Positions 36,501 through 48,800 of a stretch of 64,000 nt of DNA are shown piece by piece; the first letter of the stretch is position 1, and each line of letters opens with the position of its first letter. Position numbers and translations under genes: made by a program. Where the stretch lies: positions 248,001 to 312,000 of the forward strand of contig JAGQDJ010000070.1 in NCBI GenBank assembly GCA_022885665.1. Direction: 5' to 3'. The notes under the pieces are model-generated. The model saw nothing but the letters and a program-made list of their open reading frames with translations, was not told where the DNA came from and ran no database searches. This stretch comes from Triops longicaudatus. Its lineage: Eukaryota > Arthropoda > Branchiopoda > Notostraca > Triopsidae.

Positions 36501-39500
36501 CACTTTTCGTGCCAGTAATTCAAATGTGTACGAGCAATGTATGTGTATCGCAACGAAAGACTATTTACGTTTTTATATCCGTTTTGCGTTTCTTATTTGC
36601 TCCACTATGCGTCTTTTCTTTATTTATGTATGTTCTGCTTTATCTTTCCTGAAGCTTGTTGCGACGCTATAGGGAACTATAATATCACCGTAATGAATTA
36701 GTTGATTTTTAGAAATCGTAGTTGAATGTGTCCAACGTGGGATAAATCGATAATTAATTGATTTATTTATTTAAAAAAATAGGGAAATGTTTGTACCTGG
36801 CGGGACTCGTGCCCGAACCCATGACTGCGGACGATGATTTTAAGATGGTTCACTACGGGATTGGCTTCACGAATATGGTGAACCGAGCGACGAAAGGCAG
36901 CGCAGACCTGACCCGCAAAGAAATACGGGAAGGTGGACGGTTATTGTTAGAGAAATTGCAGCAGTTTCGGCCCAAGATAGCCGTTTTCAATGGCAAAGGC
37001 ATCTATGAAGTGTACTCGGGGAAAAAGGATTTTACTTTCGGGCGCCAACCTGAGTTCATCGATGGGACCAATACCGTAAGCCTTTTCTTTCACCCTTTCC
37101 TTCATTCTGGCCTTCTTTCTTTTGCCCTAGCTGTTTCTCACAAAAAAGAAGGCGAGTTTTGACTGTTGCTACGCGAGAGTGTGTTGCAAATCAATAAGGA
37201 AGTTAAGAGAAGCGTACGCCACCTGACGGAAGGAATGTTTAGTAGTAAGAGGCAGGAGAACAAAAAGAATTTTGTGTAGGAATAAAGACAGTGTTGGTGA
37301 AAGCGGTAAAACAAGGGAATTCCTTCAGGGTTAACTAAATGTAATGTTCCTTTAAGAAGCCTTGGAGGCTCCAAGTTTGGATCATTTCGAAGGAGGTTTC
37401 GGTGGGCAGTGCGTAGGCGGGCTCTATGCAAAGACTTGGAACGGAATTGCGTCAAGAGTTGAAGGTCGAGGACTCTCAAAGGGGTTTCCAACGTGGAACT
37501 CGCATCGGCCTGAAAGTACTGGCGCTTTGCAAAGAACCAAGGGCAGTTTTGTGCTAAACGCCTAACTTTGGCAACAAAAAGGACGAAAAGTCTTGCGGAA
37601 ATCGCCAACAGTGAATGAAGTTCTTTCGCCGTAGTAAAAAGAATAATAATAAAAAAAACAACAACTGCCTAGGTCGAGTAAAATGAGTGCAAATCACATC
37701 TTGTAGTTTGATGAAGTCTAAAAAAGTGAAGGTCATTGAACTCGTCCAAAGTGATCAAGAAGTAGATTTAAAGGAAAATTTATAAAAATTTAGAAAAGTT
37801 CTTTCAGAGTACCTGTTCTGTATCAACTGTATTGTGTTAAATTCTTGTTGTAGTATACTTTTGCTAAAATTTATTAGGGATCGTTAGTTTAATTCTATAA
37901 TTCTTCCTGTAAAAACAGTCTTACAACTTGCAAGTTCGTCGTGTCTCTTCTCATTCGTTGGGGAAAAAATCTCAAACGTCATATTCTCATTCCAAGTCAT
38001 TTCTGTGTCAAACATTTAAGTGTTCTGCCGTCTAAACACTTTTTAGTCTCGACGTTAGCTGTGAATGTTCTCAGAGAATTTAAATAAATTTCGTCTACTT
38101 TCATTTTTTCATTAAATTTCTTTCGGTTTTATTCTTATTTTCCTTTTTTTTCACTGTTTTACTCTTACGGACCAATTGACCTTTCCAATGTTCCTTTCCT
38201 TTTTTTTTTAAAAAAAAGGCCAAAACAGTAAATTAAAGGAGCTCATTTTATCCCGTTTCTCATGGCTGGTTTTCTTCCTATTAACAGTACATTTGGGTGA
38301 TGCCGTCGTCCTCCGCGCGTTGCGCACAATTGCCCCGGGCCATGGATAAAGTCCCTTTCTACGCAGCCCTGAAGAAGTTCCGCGACTACCTCAACGGCGT
38401 CATCCCGGAGATTGACGACTCCGAAGTGGTGTTCAACGACCCTCGCATCCGAAACGCCGACGACGGCTCCCGGCTCGACAACCTCAAAGACGACCAGCAA
38501 CCCTCGCCCGAAAACTTCCCGCCCGCGCTACAACCCGGGGCTCTGGGCCCTGCCCCCGCGCCCGCCGCCCTCAACGGCTTACCCGCTTTACCCCCCGCTA
38601 ACCCGGCAGCCCCGGTTGACCCCAACCAACCCCCGAAAAAGAAACGCGGCCGACCGAAGAAAATTCGCCCAGAAGACGGCGGGCCGCCGCCTGACGGCCC
38701 ACCGGCCCTTGCCCCCTCTGCGGCGCCCCATCTTCCGCCAGCCACCCAGCGGGCGTCCGCTGCCTCACTAGCGCCGCCTGTGCTGGGCCCAGACGGCAAT
38801 CCCCTCAAGAAGAAGCGCGGCCGGCCCAAGAAAATACGGGTGGACGAAAGCAGCAAACCCGAACCAGCGTACGTCGACCGAGGTACCGAGCAGTCCTGCT
38901 CCTCCTCGTCCTCGTCCTTGAGCGAGCCCGCCGGCATCCACAACGGAGGTCACGTGACGCCCACGGCGAGCTTGACACCCACGTCGACATACCCTCAGCC
39001 GCCTTCCGGTGGCAGCAGCTACGCGTCCCCGGCGTTCTTAGCGCAGTCCAGCGTCCGGCAATCACCCACCCGCCCCCATTCGCTCCCTCACACCTACCAC
39101 CCGTCACCGCTCGCCCTGTACAACCAATCACCGTCACCAGCGCAGCAGCAGCAGTCTTCAAGCGGTAGCAACCAGAACTACGACCTCGGCGCCGGTGACT
39201 TGGTGCGGAGTGCCAGTGAAGCTGGCACGCAAAGTAGTGACCCGACCTTAACCCCGCCCACCCAATCCTCCCCGCTCGATCCGCCCGATTTCGAGCTTCC
39301 CAACAGTCTTCCACCGGCCAGTGAGCTGCCGGTGCCCACCGGCTCAACTTCCACCCACTCCTCCCACCACTCGCCGCACGAAGCCGACCCTTCGGCGGCC
39401 CACGAGCCGCCCAAACTCAGCTACTACAGCAGCAATACGCCCAATCCCGCGCCCGGCCCACCCACACCCGGCACTCCCCAGCTACCCCACCCACCCCCGT

Positions 39501-40213
39501 CCGTGTCCCGCAACGCGTACAACAGCCCCGTCACCAAACCTACCTCCAGCCAAGACATCGCCACCAAGTCGTTATCCGGCCTGGAATCGCTGGTGGACCA
39601 GATTCCGAACCTGTCCGACCACCACCCGGACGGCTCACCGTCGCTGGGCCAGCTGCCCACCAATTTCAGCCCCAACCGTGGCCCGCTAGCGACGCACTTC
39701 CAAGCGGCGCCGCCCTTCGGGTCGTACGCGTCGCCCGGGTACCCGAACGCACCGACGTCAGCGCCGCCTAGCTCGACGTATTCGACGTACCCGAGTACGA
39801 GCACGGGTACGAGCTACGGCTCCTACGGCTCGCCCTACGAGCACGAGTCGTCCTTCTCCGTCCCTAACTTCGGCTCCAGTTTCCCGCCGCTAGGTGGACC
39901 CATGTCCACAGCCTCAGGAATGTTCGCGAGCGGCAGCATGGGCTCAGCGAGCCTAGCTATGCCCGGATTGCCAGGCATGCCGCCCAGTACGACGCTGGGC
40001 TACCCGTACAGCCAGTACCCGGGGTCGGTACCGGCGTCGTACTCGTCGTGGAACCCGCCCGGGGCGGGGCTGCACGTACCACCGGCCAATTACGGGTACC
40101 CAGCCGCGTACGGCCAACCGCCCTACGCGCCGCAGTCCACCGGCTATCTCAATAATTCGGTACTGGACCGGTTCAAGCACGAAAGAATGGACATGGGCTT
40201 TGGTGGCTACTAG
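30580..40213 (+). CDS. TDG: TDG, giant G/T(U)-mismatch thymine DNA glycosylase
   Basis: Excises T or U from G mismatches, and in other animals 5-formyl- and 5-carboxylcytosine. Exons: 30580-30606, 31887-31945, 33779-34278, 35263-35470, 35922-36108, 36184-36253, 36783-37075, 38288-40213; 1089 aa against about 410 in human. The catalytic core is about 270-500: IGINPGLFAAYKGHHY (catalytic Asn331), PGNHFWKCLYLAGL, YGIGFTNMVNRATKGSADLT and MPSSSARCAQLPRA. The N-terminal arm is His/Pro-rich (about 60-190). A KKRGRKKK block (about 254-261) precedes the core, and two KKKRGRPKKI AT-hooks follow (about 565-574 and 622-631). About 450 residues of Pro/Ser/Tyr/Gly-rich, apparently disordered sequence then run to the end. 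Fly Thd1 is also very long, so this is an arthropod-type TDG. The start ATG has a good context (GCCAAAATGA) and joins in phase; ATGs at 31890 and 31899 are alternatives. Confidence 0.92.
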
Positions 40214-42810
40214 GTCGAATTTTTGTCGATTTTCTAAAAAAAAAAGGAAGCCAGGAGATCCAAGTCTATATTTTGTGCAAGCCGTTGCGCTAGCACGTTC
40301 AGAAGTACGAGCAACGTTGACGCCGAAAGAGAAAGTGAATGAAAATCACGATGGTTTTCTACTTGCGTGGCGATAGACGGACATTAAGGGGAGAAATGAC
40401 CTGAAGTTTTCAGGGAAAGCAAAGAATCTCCTTGTAATGGATTTATGGCGAAGCAATCGAGACAAAGAGAAATAATTGTCGAACCAGCCCAGTGAGTACT
40501 GTCTTCATCATGAAGCAAGACAGTGAATTAAGCGGAGCGAATTGGAAACAATTCGCTGCTATCAAAGTGCAATGTTTTCCGTCGAGTTTTGTTATCCGTG
40601 GGAATACGTTTTATGCAATACGAAGGTGATTTCCGGCTCTTGGAAGTGAAGACGAGCAGGAGAGACTCGGAAGGTGGAGCGAAAACTGTAGCCGGAAGTC
40701 AGAAACAGTCGTGTGGACGTTTTTGGTGTTGTACAGATGACAGTTTGTTGATTTTCTCGAGGAGAATTGTTCCCGCATCATCTTTTATATAGGGAAAGAT
40801 TTGGATTCATTTTATTGCTAAAAGTTGGAGTTCTTTATATTTGTTATAGGTTATTATTTTTTGCTTGAGGATTTTTGTCAATTTGTTGAGGATTTTTTAT
40901 GAGTTTTTGGCTTTATGATATTTGGTTTCCTCGAATCTTTTATTCAGCCCGGAAAAGAAACCCTTTTCGCGAAGAAAATCCTTCCGCCCAACCCCCTTCC
41001 CGCGCCAGTTTCAAAGAATACTTGACGAATCTTGGACTTGATTGGGAGGGAAAATAATCAATCTTTGGAAGAAGTTTATATCAGGTTTTTGTCGGAACGC
41101 GAAGGAAAAACTCAAACGAGCTTTGATGGATCTCTCAGCGACTTGCATTCAAACTGCTCAATTCAGCGTATAATTTTGTGTTTCTCATGGACGACGCCTT
41201 CAGCAGGCGTTGCAGTTTGTTTTTCAAAGCCGGCTAAAAGGAAAGGAAAAAGACAAAGCTAAATTGAGTTGCCAAAAATCCGTTTGTCAGTATTAAAGAG
41301 CTTATTTTGTGTTCTCTCGCTCCTCCTGTCCTCCGGTGCAAAATATGATTTTTTGACTCAGTTTTCTGTACTCATTCTGCAAGCCTCCCAAGATAAAAGC
41401 CGGTTGACATGTTTAGTTTGAGGATTTTTGGCAATCATATATATTTTTTGCACATTTTTAGACACATTTACGTTTCTTGGAGCACAAAGTTATGTGGCAT
41501 TCTATTAAAGAGAAAGGAAACTTTAGCTTTTGTTAGTATTACATTATCTTGTCAATATGGAGCTGATTTGACAAGTTCGCTAATGACGTAATAGCAGTGC
41601 CGAACCTCCCTACCCCACCTGTTGCCACGCCCCTTTTCAGAGCTCCCCAACAACTGCCTTTCCTTTTGACCTTACGATGCTACTTACATTATTTCGTGGT
41701 GGAGCACTTTCGACCGAAACCTTTATCTCCGCGACGTTGCTTTCATTTGCTTTCGCTTTTTGCTTGATTTTTTTGAGGCCGTCCTGCCTTGCTTAACTCA
41801 AATACGTAACGCAGTTTGCCTCAAATTAACACTTCAAGCCATACTCGTTTCAAGGCAAAGGCAAAAGTTGATTTTGCGTCGCCTCAGTTGTCAAGAGAAA
41901 TGCAACTTAGTAATTCGTTTATGTAAAAGAGTGCCAAGGCTTGTAACAAATCAATGAGTTTTAGCAATTGGCTAGGAAAATATGGACAGCGTGAGACATC
42001 TTTAACTTCCTTTTTTTTTTTGTACAAGCACAACTTGGCTGGAAACTCAAAAAGGATTGTTTCTCCCCATTGTCATTTCCCCCCCAGAAGATTGGCTGAA
42101 AAGCGGTTCACTCCTACTGCTTAGGTTTCCTGCTTGTGGCCCAGCACTCCCAGCTCAACTCAAAACCTTTTTTCTCTAAGAGGCAGTGAAAATTTTGAAA
42201 ATACTTGTTCGCAGGACTTGCACAATAGTTCATGGCAAGAAATATTTCATGGCAATATTGCAATACTTTGGCGTGCATGGTCCCGTGGTTTATATGTGTG
42301 AGTGATTCCAACAAAAATATTATCTTCGTGTTTCTTGGCATCCTGTCCCATTCACCCTGATTTAGAGTTTCGCGAGGAAGTTTATCACTTACGGAAGTCT
42401 GTTTTTTTGCGGCAATATTCGGTGTGCTACGTTCGAGTGCGAAAATAAGTGACAACCCTCACGCCCCTCACACATCGCTCTCTCCCCTCGTTTCGAAAGT
42501 ATTGTGTGTGTGCGTGGCCGGGCATCGAAAGAAACAGAATCATTTTGAGTATATGGTGTGCGTCTTTTACAAGTACAATCGTTACTTTGAACAGTAGGAA
42601 TCCGTATACAGAAGTAACAATATAAGAAAAGTACTTAGTGTAGTTGTACAACAAAAGTATTAGCTAGAGTGGTTGTCCATGATTTATAGTGTCTCACCAA
42701 AATTTGCAAGCGAGCGTTGGACAAGAATAAAGAAAAACTCCAAACACCTGTATAAAATAATGATGACCCCACTCATTATCGGTGTGGGTCATATTTGTTG
42801 TATACATATA

Positions 42811-42900
42811 AAAATTACCAAAAAAGAAATGGCCTATTTTGTTCATTCCAAGCCCACGAAAAGGAGAAAACGGACTGAAAAGTTGCAGGAATAATTTGTG
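42811..42900. repeat. Dispersed repeat, copy 1
   Basis: About 80-90 bp, with a near-identical direct copy at 44721-44810. Shared words include TTTGTTCATTCCAA, GCCCACGAAAAGGAGAAAA (GCCACGAAAAGGAGAAAA in copy 2) and GAATAATTTGT. No coding potential was seen. The two copies flank the TA tract and the SINE, 1.9 kb apart. Confidence 0.75.
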
Positions 42901-42948
42901 ATATATTATTGATTTGAATATATTTATAGCTATATTACTACTTTAGTT

Positions 42949-42950
<2 letters not shown>

Positions 42951-43016
<66 letters not shown>

Positions 43017-43160
43017 NNNNNNNNNNNNNNNNNNNNNNNNNNNNNNNNNNNNNNNNNNNNNNNNNNNNNNNNNNNNNNNNNNNNNNNNNNNNNNNNNNNN
43101 NNNNNNNNNNNNNNNNNNNNNNNNNNNNNNNNNNNNNNNNNNTATATATATATATATATA
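42951..43160. repeat. (TA)n microsatellite containing assembly gap
   Basis: Perfect TA repeat from 42951 to 43016 and from 43143 to 43160, interrupted by 126 Ns (43017-43142). The gap is bordered by TA on both sides, so the true array length is unknown and the assembly very likely failed inside the repeat. Confidence 0.95.
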
Positions 43161-43293
43161 GTATAATATGTGTTCTTATTTTTATTCACTTGTTTACTAT
43201 TGTATCGTTTTAAGTTTTCATGGTTGGGTAAAAGTAGAATTCAGGATGATTGCTCCTGTGCTATTTACGTTTCCTAATAATGGCTCGTTTCAG

Positions 43294-43460
43294 GCTATTT
43301 TGGTAACATTTTGGAAGATTTGAGATTGGCTTTGTTGGAGACCTTAGTGCAGTTAAGAGAGCTTTTGCAGAATTCGGCGACGGTGGCAGAGTTTCGAGTA
43401 GCCAGCGTAGGAAAACCTGCTCGGTACGTGTCGGCAGTTGGCGAGTTGAAAAGCTGTTAA
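43294..43460 (+). other. Candidate orphan terminal exon
   Basis: After a possible acceptor (GCTCGTTTCAG at 43283-43293) a frame of about 55 codons runs to TAA at 43458-43460. It encodes YFGNILEDLRLALLETLVQL, then RELLQNSATVAEFRVASVGK and finally ARYVSAVGELKSC. The amphipathic Leu pattern and balanced codons look protein-like, and it has no internal ATG. No upstream exon that would join it was identified. The family is not recognised. It could be the last exon of a small unrecognised gene, an alternative TDG 3' exon, or chance. Confidence 0.25.
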
Positions 43461-43839
43461 ATGTTCGTAATTTGTACGAATTTGTACAATGTTCGTAAAC
43501 ATTTTTTTGCATAAAATAAACTTTTATTGCACGAAACTACAGCATTTATTAATCTTACATACGTTAAAAACGAAACTCAGACGTTCACCGGCAAAAAGAA
43601 TGCATAACGCAAAAGATTCATATAAAACGAAGTCATAAGATTTTGCATCCGTAATCCAGTCCGGTATATGGGTGTCCATTTCAACCTAAACGGTATTCAA
43701 GTATGGGCAAAGACGTCCATTATCGTCACGTATTCCAATTAACCGAATGTTTGGAATATGCAAATTAAACTATGGAAATTATTCCCCCCACCCCACCCCG
43801 AGCGAGGATTCCGAATCTGTAAGAATTTTTTCGCTAGAC

Positions 43840-44191
43840 CTTCAAATAAGCGAGAAAACTGAGCTTGAATATGTAATCATGCCCTGAGGGCGTCTCAGGA
43901 GCCAAAAATTTTAAAATCCCATAAGGAATAACATGGGAAAAAGTGCGATGCACGATGCCAGCAGCATCATGCTTTTCGAGGTCTCGTTCACCCTTTCCTA
44001 TCCTTTTTCCTGCTTCTCCCATGGTACTCTTGGCAATTCCATTTTATTGGGATACACCAGATACCATAGGAAGCAGGCCAGGGCATGGTCATTTTTTTTT
44101 TCCCTCTGAAAAACCAAACCTCAACTCTGGGGACTCGAACCCACGACCTCACGATCACAAGCCAGTGCCTTTGACCGCTCGGCCATAACCC
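43840..44191 (-). mobile_element. tRNA-derived SINE
   Basis: Read on the minus strand, the element begins GGTTATGGCCGAGCGGTCAAA. It has a pol III A box (TGGCCGAGCGGT, 44174-44185) and a perfect B box (GGTTCGAGTCC, 44131-44141) with tRNA-like spacing. The sequence after the B box does not pair with the 5' end, so there is no acceptor stem and it is not a functional tRNA. An A-run (about 44090-44101) and an unrelated body of about 250 bp follow, including CCTTATGGGATTTTAAAA. The 3' limit near 43840 is approximate. Confidence 0.75.
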
Positions 44192-44720
44192 TTGTGTTTC
44201 GTACTGCTTGTTTGAAATATAAATGTTATTGGTCGTATGTTAACTATGCAACTTCTTAGATGCCAACAAGTGCTGTTTTCTTTTATTATGATTATTATTA
44301 GACTTTTTACTAACAGGAAGTTTGTTCAAAATGAAACACTATACCTTATGGCCATTGGTACAGGTTTCATTTAACTGTATACAAGTATAGGAAAGTAACC
44401 ATTATTATTTATTTTGATAACGTGTACGATGAAAATCACTTTCCCCAAATTTTATTTTTTTGCTGTTTTTCTCCCGATTCATACTTTAGAGACTGTCTTC
44501 ATTCGTACATTTCACTAGCTTGGCGACATATGAATTTGTACTTATCTTATGAACTTTCCAATCAGTGTTTATGCGAAGTCACGGAAATAAAACCGAATTA
44601 CAAGAAAATAACAAAAACACGAAAACTAGTTTAGCCTTTAGACCACGAGCCACTCGTCCGAAAAAAAAAACAAAAAAAAAAAAACAGAATTAAAATTTAA
44701 AGCTAATTTTCAGATATTAC

Positions 44721-44810
44721 CAAAATTACCCAAAATGAAATGGCCTTTTTTGTTCATTCCAAAGCCACGAAAAGGAGAAAAGGACTGAAAAATTGCATGA
44801 ATAATTTGTA
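44721..44810. repeat. Dispersed repeat, copy 2
   Basis: Direct-orientation partner of 42811-42900, differing by a few substitutions and single-base indels. It ends AATAATTTGT like copy 1. Being a pair, it marks either a transposed element or a segmental duplication around the SINE. Confidence 0.75.
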
Positions 44811-44865
44811 CACAAACTACTGTACACAAAACTTTACAACGTAGGGTTTTCATTCTCGTGTCACT

Positions 44866-44918
44866 CCTTATGGGATTTCGGAATACTGCACCAGGGCATA
44901 ATCAATATTCTTGCTAGA
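44866..44918 (+). mobile_element. Possible truncated second SINE copy
   Basis: CCTTATGGGATTT followed by CAGGGCATAATCAATATTC resembles the 3' body of the SINE at 43840-44191 (minus-strand CCTTATGGGATTT, then CAGGGCATGATTACATATTC) with a deletion between the two blocks. It would be a 5'-truncated copy in the opposite orientation. Only about 50 bp are similar. Confidence 0.4.
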
Positions 44919-45816
44919 TCCGAAGACGAACTACTTGCGCACGTTAAGTTGCACATTGGAGGGACACCTGCGACCTGTGGCATTTACCGAAAACTCGTGT
45001 AAGTTGAGGCAATAAATGCCTTATTTGCAACGAAGTGTACGCTTATGAGCTGACAGAAGTTGTATTGCTGCATAATTTATTCGTAGAATTGTCCCGCTGA
45101 ACGCGATAACTAGCAGACTCACTTACGTTAACTTTTGATAAGATTTTGTAATGACAGCACTACCATAAAGTACACAACAATTCAATAAGAAATAGGCCAT
45201 GAGTTTGTTAGTTTTCTATCCTCTCCAAAATAGCCAGTTTATTAAAAGTTACAGCAGCATGTGCCAAAAATACCATACACGATCTATTCTCTTTTTTTTC
45301 TTTAGGAAGCCAACAAAAAGAGGAAAAATAAAAACAGACAAGCTGCAAAAAAGCCGCATGGATTAGAAAAATCCACCACACACCATAATTCTTTCCCAAT
45401 ATTCTCTTGTTTTTCTTAAAAAAGCTAGAGCTCTATAATGACCCCAAATGACCTCAAATCACAGCCAATGGGGCACCGGGTTCGCGATTTACCGTATTAC
45501 GGTAGGTTCAACTTCCAAATTTCTCATTCACTATTACAAGTTACCAAAAATTATGCAAGAAAGACTTCCACTCACTCCTGCTGTTTCCTAATATATATTT
45601 ATATATCACAATTATAATAATGCCTTGCATGGTTTTAGAAACAGCATATAAGGCCTAATCTTTCCCTTTTTTCTTTTGTTTCCCTTACAAGATAAAAATT
45701 CACTCTAGGGGGACACTTACATAACACGGAGTAGCGTTGTTCGTACAAAGCTTTTTCGTTCAGACGGTCGGCGAGATAAAAAAAAGACGATCTTCCGGTA
45801 GCAGTATCCACTCCCT

Positions 45817-48800
45817 TCAATTCAAGTATTTCCTACACTTAGTAGCCCCGCACGAACACGGAATCTTGTCTTCTTCAATGGGAAACTTGTAATCGTACGT
45901 AAGCTCTTCTCCGCGCAGGATTCGGCGTAAGGCAAAAATTAAAATATGCTTCTTCCCAAAGATGTCCACAATCCGCGAATAGCAATTCGGCTACAAAAAC
46001 ACACAAATTCATGCACAAAAGTTTAGAGCAACGCCTTATAATCGAGAAAAATAAAAATATCGCCATATATTTGCAGGATAAGACTAAATTAGAATTAAGA
46101 AAAATATACAGGAGTGAAAGAAAAAAAAAGCTTAATAAACGCTTGAAAAATCATTCAAAAAGGACTCGAAATACTACCTCGCAAGAATGGTTAATAAACC
46201 GCGCTGCGTTGCCATGGACCGTCGCATCGACCACAGTTTGTTCATCAATGCGGAACATGTAGCAGCCAATACCTTTGGCTTGGTACACTTTCTCCCGCTT
46301 ATCCGTCAATGACGACCTCACAAGCTGTCCCGCGTACTCAATGACCATTTCTCCGGCTTCAATGTCTCGCTTGGAGAACAAGCCCCGCCCGTGGATCGGC
46401 GACCGGTAAACCCCGACCTTTTTCTTTCCTGTTTCTTTCAGCTGTCGGTACCGCATCGCCAAGGGCAAATCTACGGTCATAAACCGTTTGTTGGTCGTTT
46501 CCACCGCTCCTTCCACGTGCGCTGACGGTATCGGCTGCGGGACGAGCCGGTGCTTGGACGCCAGCCAGCCAAACATGTCTTGCGGACTGCGGGAGACGAA
46601 CGGCACTGCGCGGGCGCAACCCTGCACCGAGCCGGTACTCGGCTCCTCCCACTCTGGTGCGTGGTGTCGAAACTTGAAGTTAACGCATTTGGAAGCGCCC
46701 GGGAGTTGTTCTAGCAAATACTGGAGTGTGTTGTGCGTTAGGCCCAGCAAAGACCACGCCTTATCGCTCGGTAAAACGGTCGTTGATAACGGTGACAATT
46801 TATGATCCGAGCGCGCTTTCTGCACAGCCAGTACCAGCTCTTGCCACAAGTCGACCAAACTTGGCGAGCTTAAGCTAAATCCGTCGTCTGACGTCAGCTC
46901 GTACACAATATGCGGCCCCAAAGGACTCGTTTTCGGTTTCCGCGCGTCAGGTATGGACAACCGCGTTTTCAGGCTAAACGAGACAGGGTTAGCGGAAGGC
47001 TGCGGTTCTGGTACCAAAGAAACAGTCGGCGAGCTCAGACTTGGCTCCGAACTGTCCGGTTCCCGTACCGGCAATGCCGGTTCTTCTTCCATGATTTCGT
47101 CCATAGGCTCCAATGGCGGCGTCAATACCCTCGGGATGGCGATCCGCCCCTTTTTGCCTTGCGCAGCCATGGCTTTCCGGTAACTGTAGGTCGGCAGGGG
47201 CGTGGTACTCGAGGTGACGTTGTTTTCTTGCTCCGGAGGGGGCGGTTCTACGCACAAAGGTTCCAGCAACCTGGCTTCAAGCTCCATCGGACTATCCAGC
47301 TCGAATTGCGCTTTCTCTGATTGACTTTCGCTCGCCACGCCCGCTTTGCTTCCATGTTCCTCCTCCTTGGCTACCACCATCTTCTCTAACGCTTGTAGAC
47401 TGTCGGTGTTGCTTAAAACCGTCACTGGCGTTGCTGGGCCAGACGGCAGGGGCTGGGGGGCTTCAACCACGCTCACTTCGCAGCCTTGCGACTTTTGAAG
47501 GCCAACGCTGGCAGAATCAGGCGATACTTGAGGTACTTTGAAGTGTCTTTTGGTAGCTTCGTCCGATAGGGTTGCTACCGGCACCGGGAGTATGGACAGA
47601 GGAGTGGGTGTCGTCGGCGGTGCTGGCGCAGGAGCGACTTGATCTAACGCTGTGTTAGAGACCGGATTAGGTAACTGGGGTGGAAGGGGCGTGGTTGTAG
47701 TAGATGGGAGGGGCGTAGAGGGCGTTAGGTACAATTGGGGTTGGGGTAGCGGGTTAACTGGGATGACTAAGGGCTGCGAGTAGGGCTGCATGTTGACGTT
47801 CAGGTTAGAGGCGGGGTTTAGCATCAAAGAGGGCGCAGGAGGCGGGGTTTGCGTCAAAACAAACGTAACTTGCCCGTCAGGTCCTTGGGCGGGCGTGAGC
47901 GTAAAAGTCGCCGTGGCTGCAGTGGACTGTTGAGGGGGCGGGGCAGGGGGGGAATCATACGGCAAAGTATTGGCCGACAAATAGAGAAAGTTGTTATTTA
48001 AAGCTGGCGGAAAATTCAAAACGCTGGTGGTGAAAGTCGGTACCAGCATATCGGAAGGTAACGCTCCCAAATACTGGAGCACGGGCTGGGGCGCTGGCGT
48101 TGAGGTACCGTTGCTCATGCTTTGCGGCTGGTAATGGCTATTATTACCTTGGCCGGACACAGGTGGCGTCGGTGGCGGGAGAACTAGCATTGGTGGCGCC
48201 ACTGTCGGCGCGCCGGACATGACCAAGCCCGATTGCGGGAAATACATAGGGTTGTACATGGGTAAGACCGGATTCATGATCGGCCGGGTGATGACTGCCG
48301 ACGTCTGCGGCACCGCAGACGTAAACGCGTAAGACGGTGCCACCTGGCGCTTGGCGGGCTTCTTCCGTGGCGGTTTAACTTTCATAAGCTTCGCATACTT
48401 GGACTGTGCGGCCGTGGAAGACAGTTCGGGCGGGGCTGGCGCAATGGGGATGGGCGTGGACTTGGCTGGGACCACAGCCGGCTGAACTAGCGGTATGGCC
48501 AGCCTGGTGGGCGGGGCGAAGCTAGAAGGCTGATGAGGCGTGTAAAGCACGGTAGAGGGCGCAGTACTGCTCGAATTATTCGCCTCGCCTTCTTCTTCTG
48601 TGTCGCTGCCGCTGGGCTCGAAACAGCACGTTTGCTCGTGTTTGGCGAAACTCGCCGCCGTGCGGTAGCACCGTTTGCATTTGGCGCACTTCACCGGTTC
48701 GGATTCACTGCCTGCCACCAGACAGCCTGGTATACTCCTTTGGGTGTCCATCCCCACGAATTCCACGTCGGAATCCGAGTCCATGGCGCCGTCTAGCTGC

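Larger units (their letters stand above)
40214..45816. other. TDG-trithorax intergenic region
   Basis: TDG and trithorax converge across 5.6 kb. The first part is presumably TDG 3' UTR, with AATAAA near 42726. The rest contains a duplicated about 90-bp repeat, a TA microsatellite with an N gap, one candidate orphan exon, and a tRNA-derived SINE with a possible second partial copy. The last few hundred bases, read on the minus strand, are trithorax 3' UTR. Confidence 0.5.

Noticed and set aside
38386..39804. Several minus- and plus-strand frames over the last TDG exon
   Set aside because: High GC lowers stop frequency in all frames. Only the plus-strand frame continuing YIWVMPSSSARCAQ is homologous to TDG.
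42950..43189. Open frame of alternating Ile and Tyr across the gap
   Set aside because: It is a translation of the TA repeat and Ns.
44119..44190. tRNA gene on the minus strand
   Set aside because: A and B boxes are good, but the 3' side does not pair with the 5' end, so there is no acceptor stem. A SINE explains it better.
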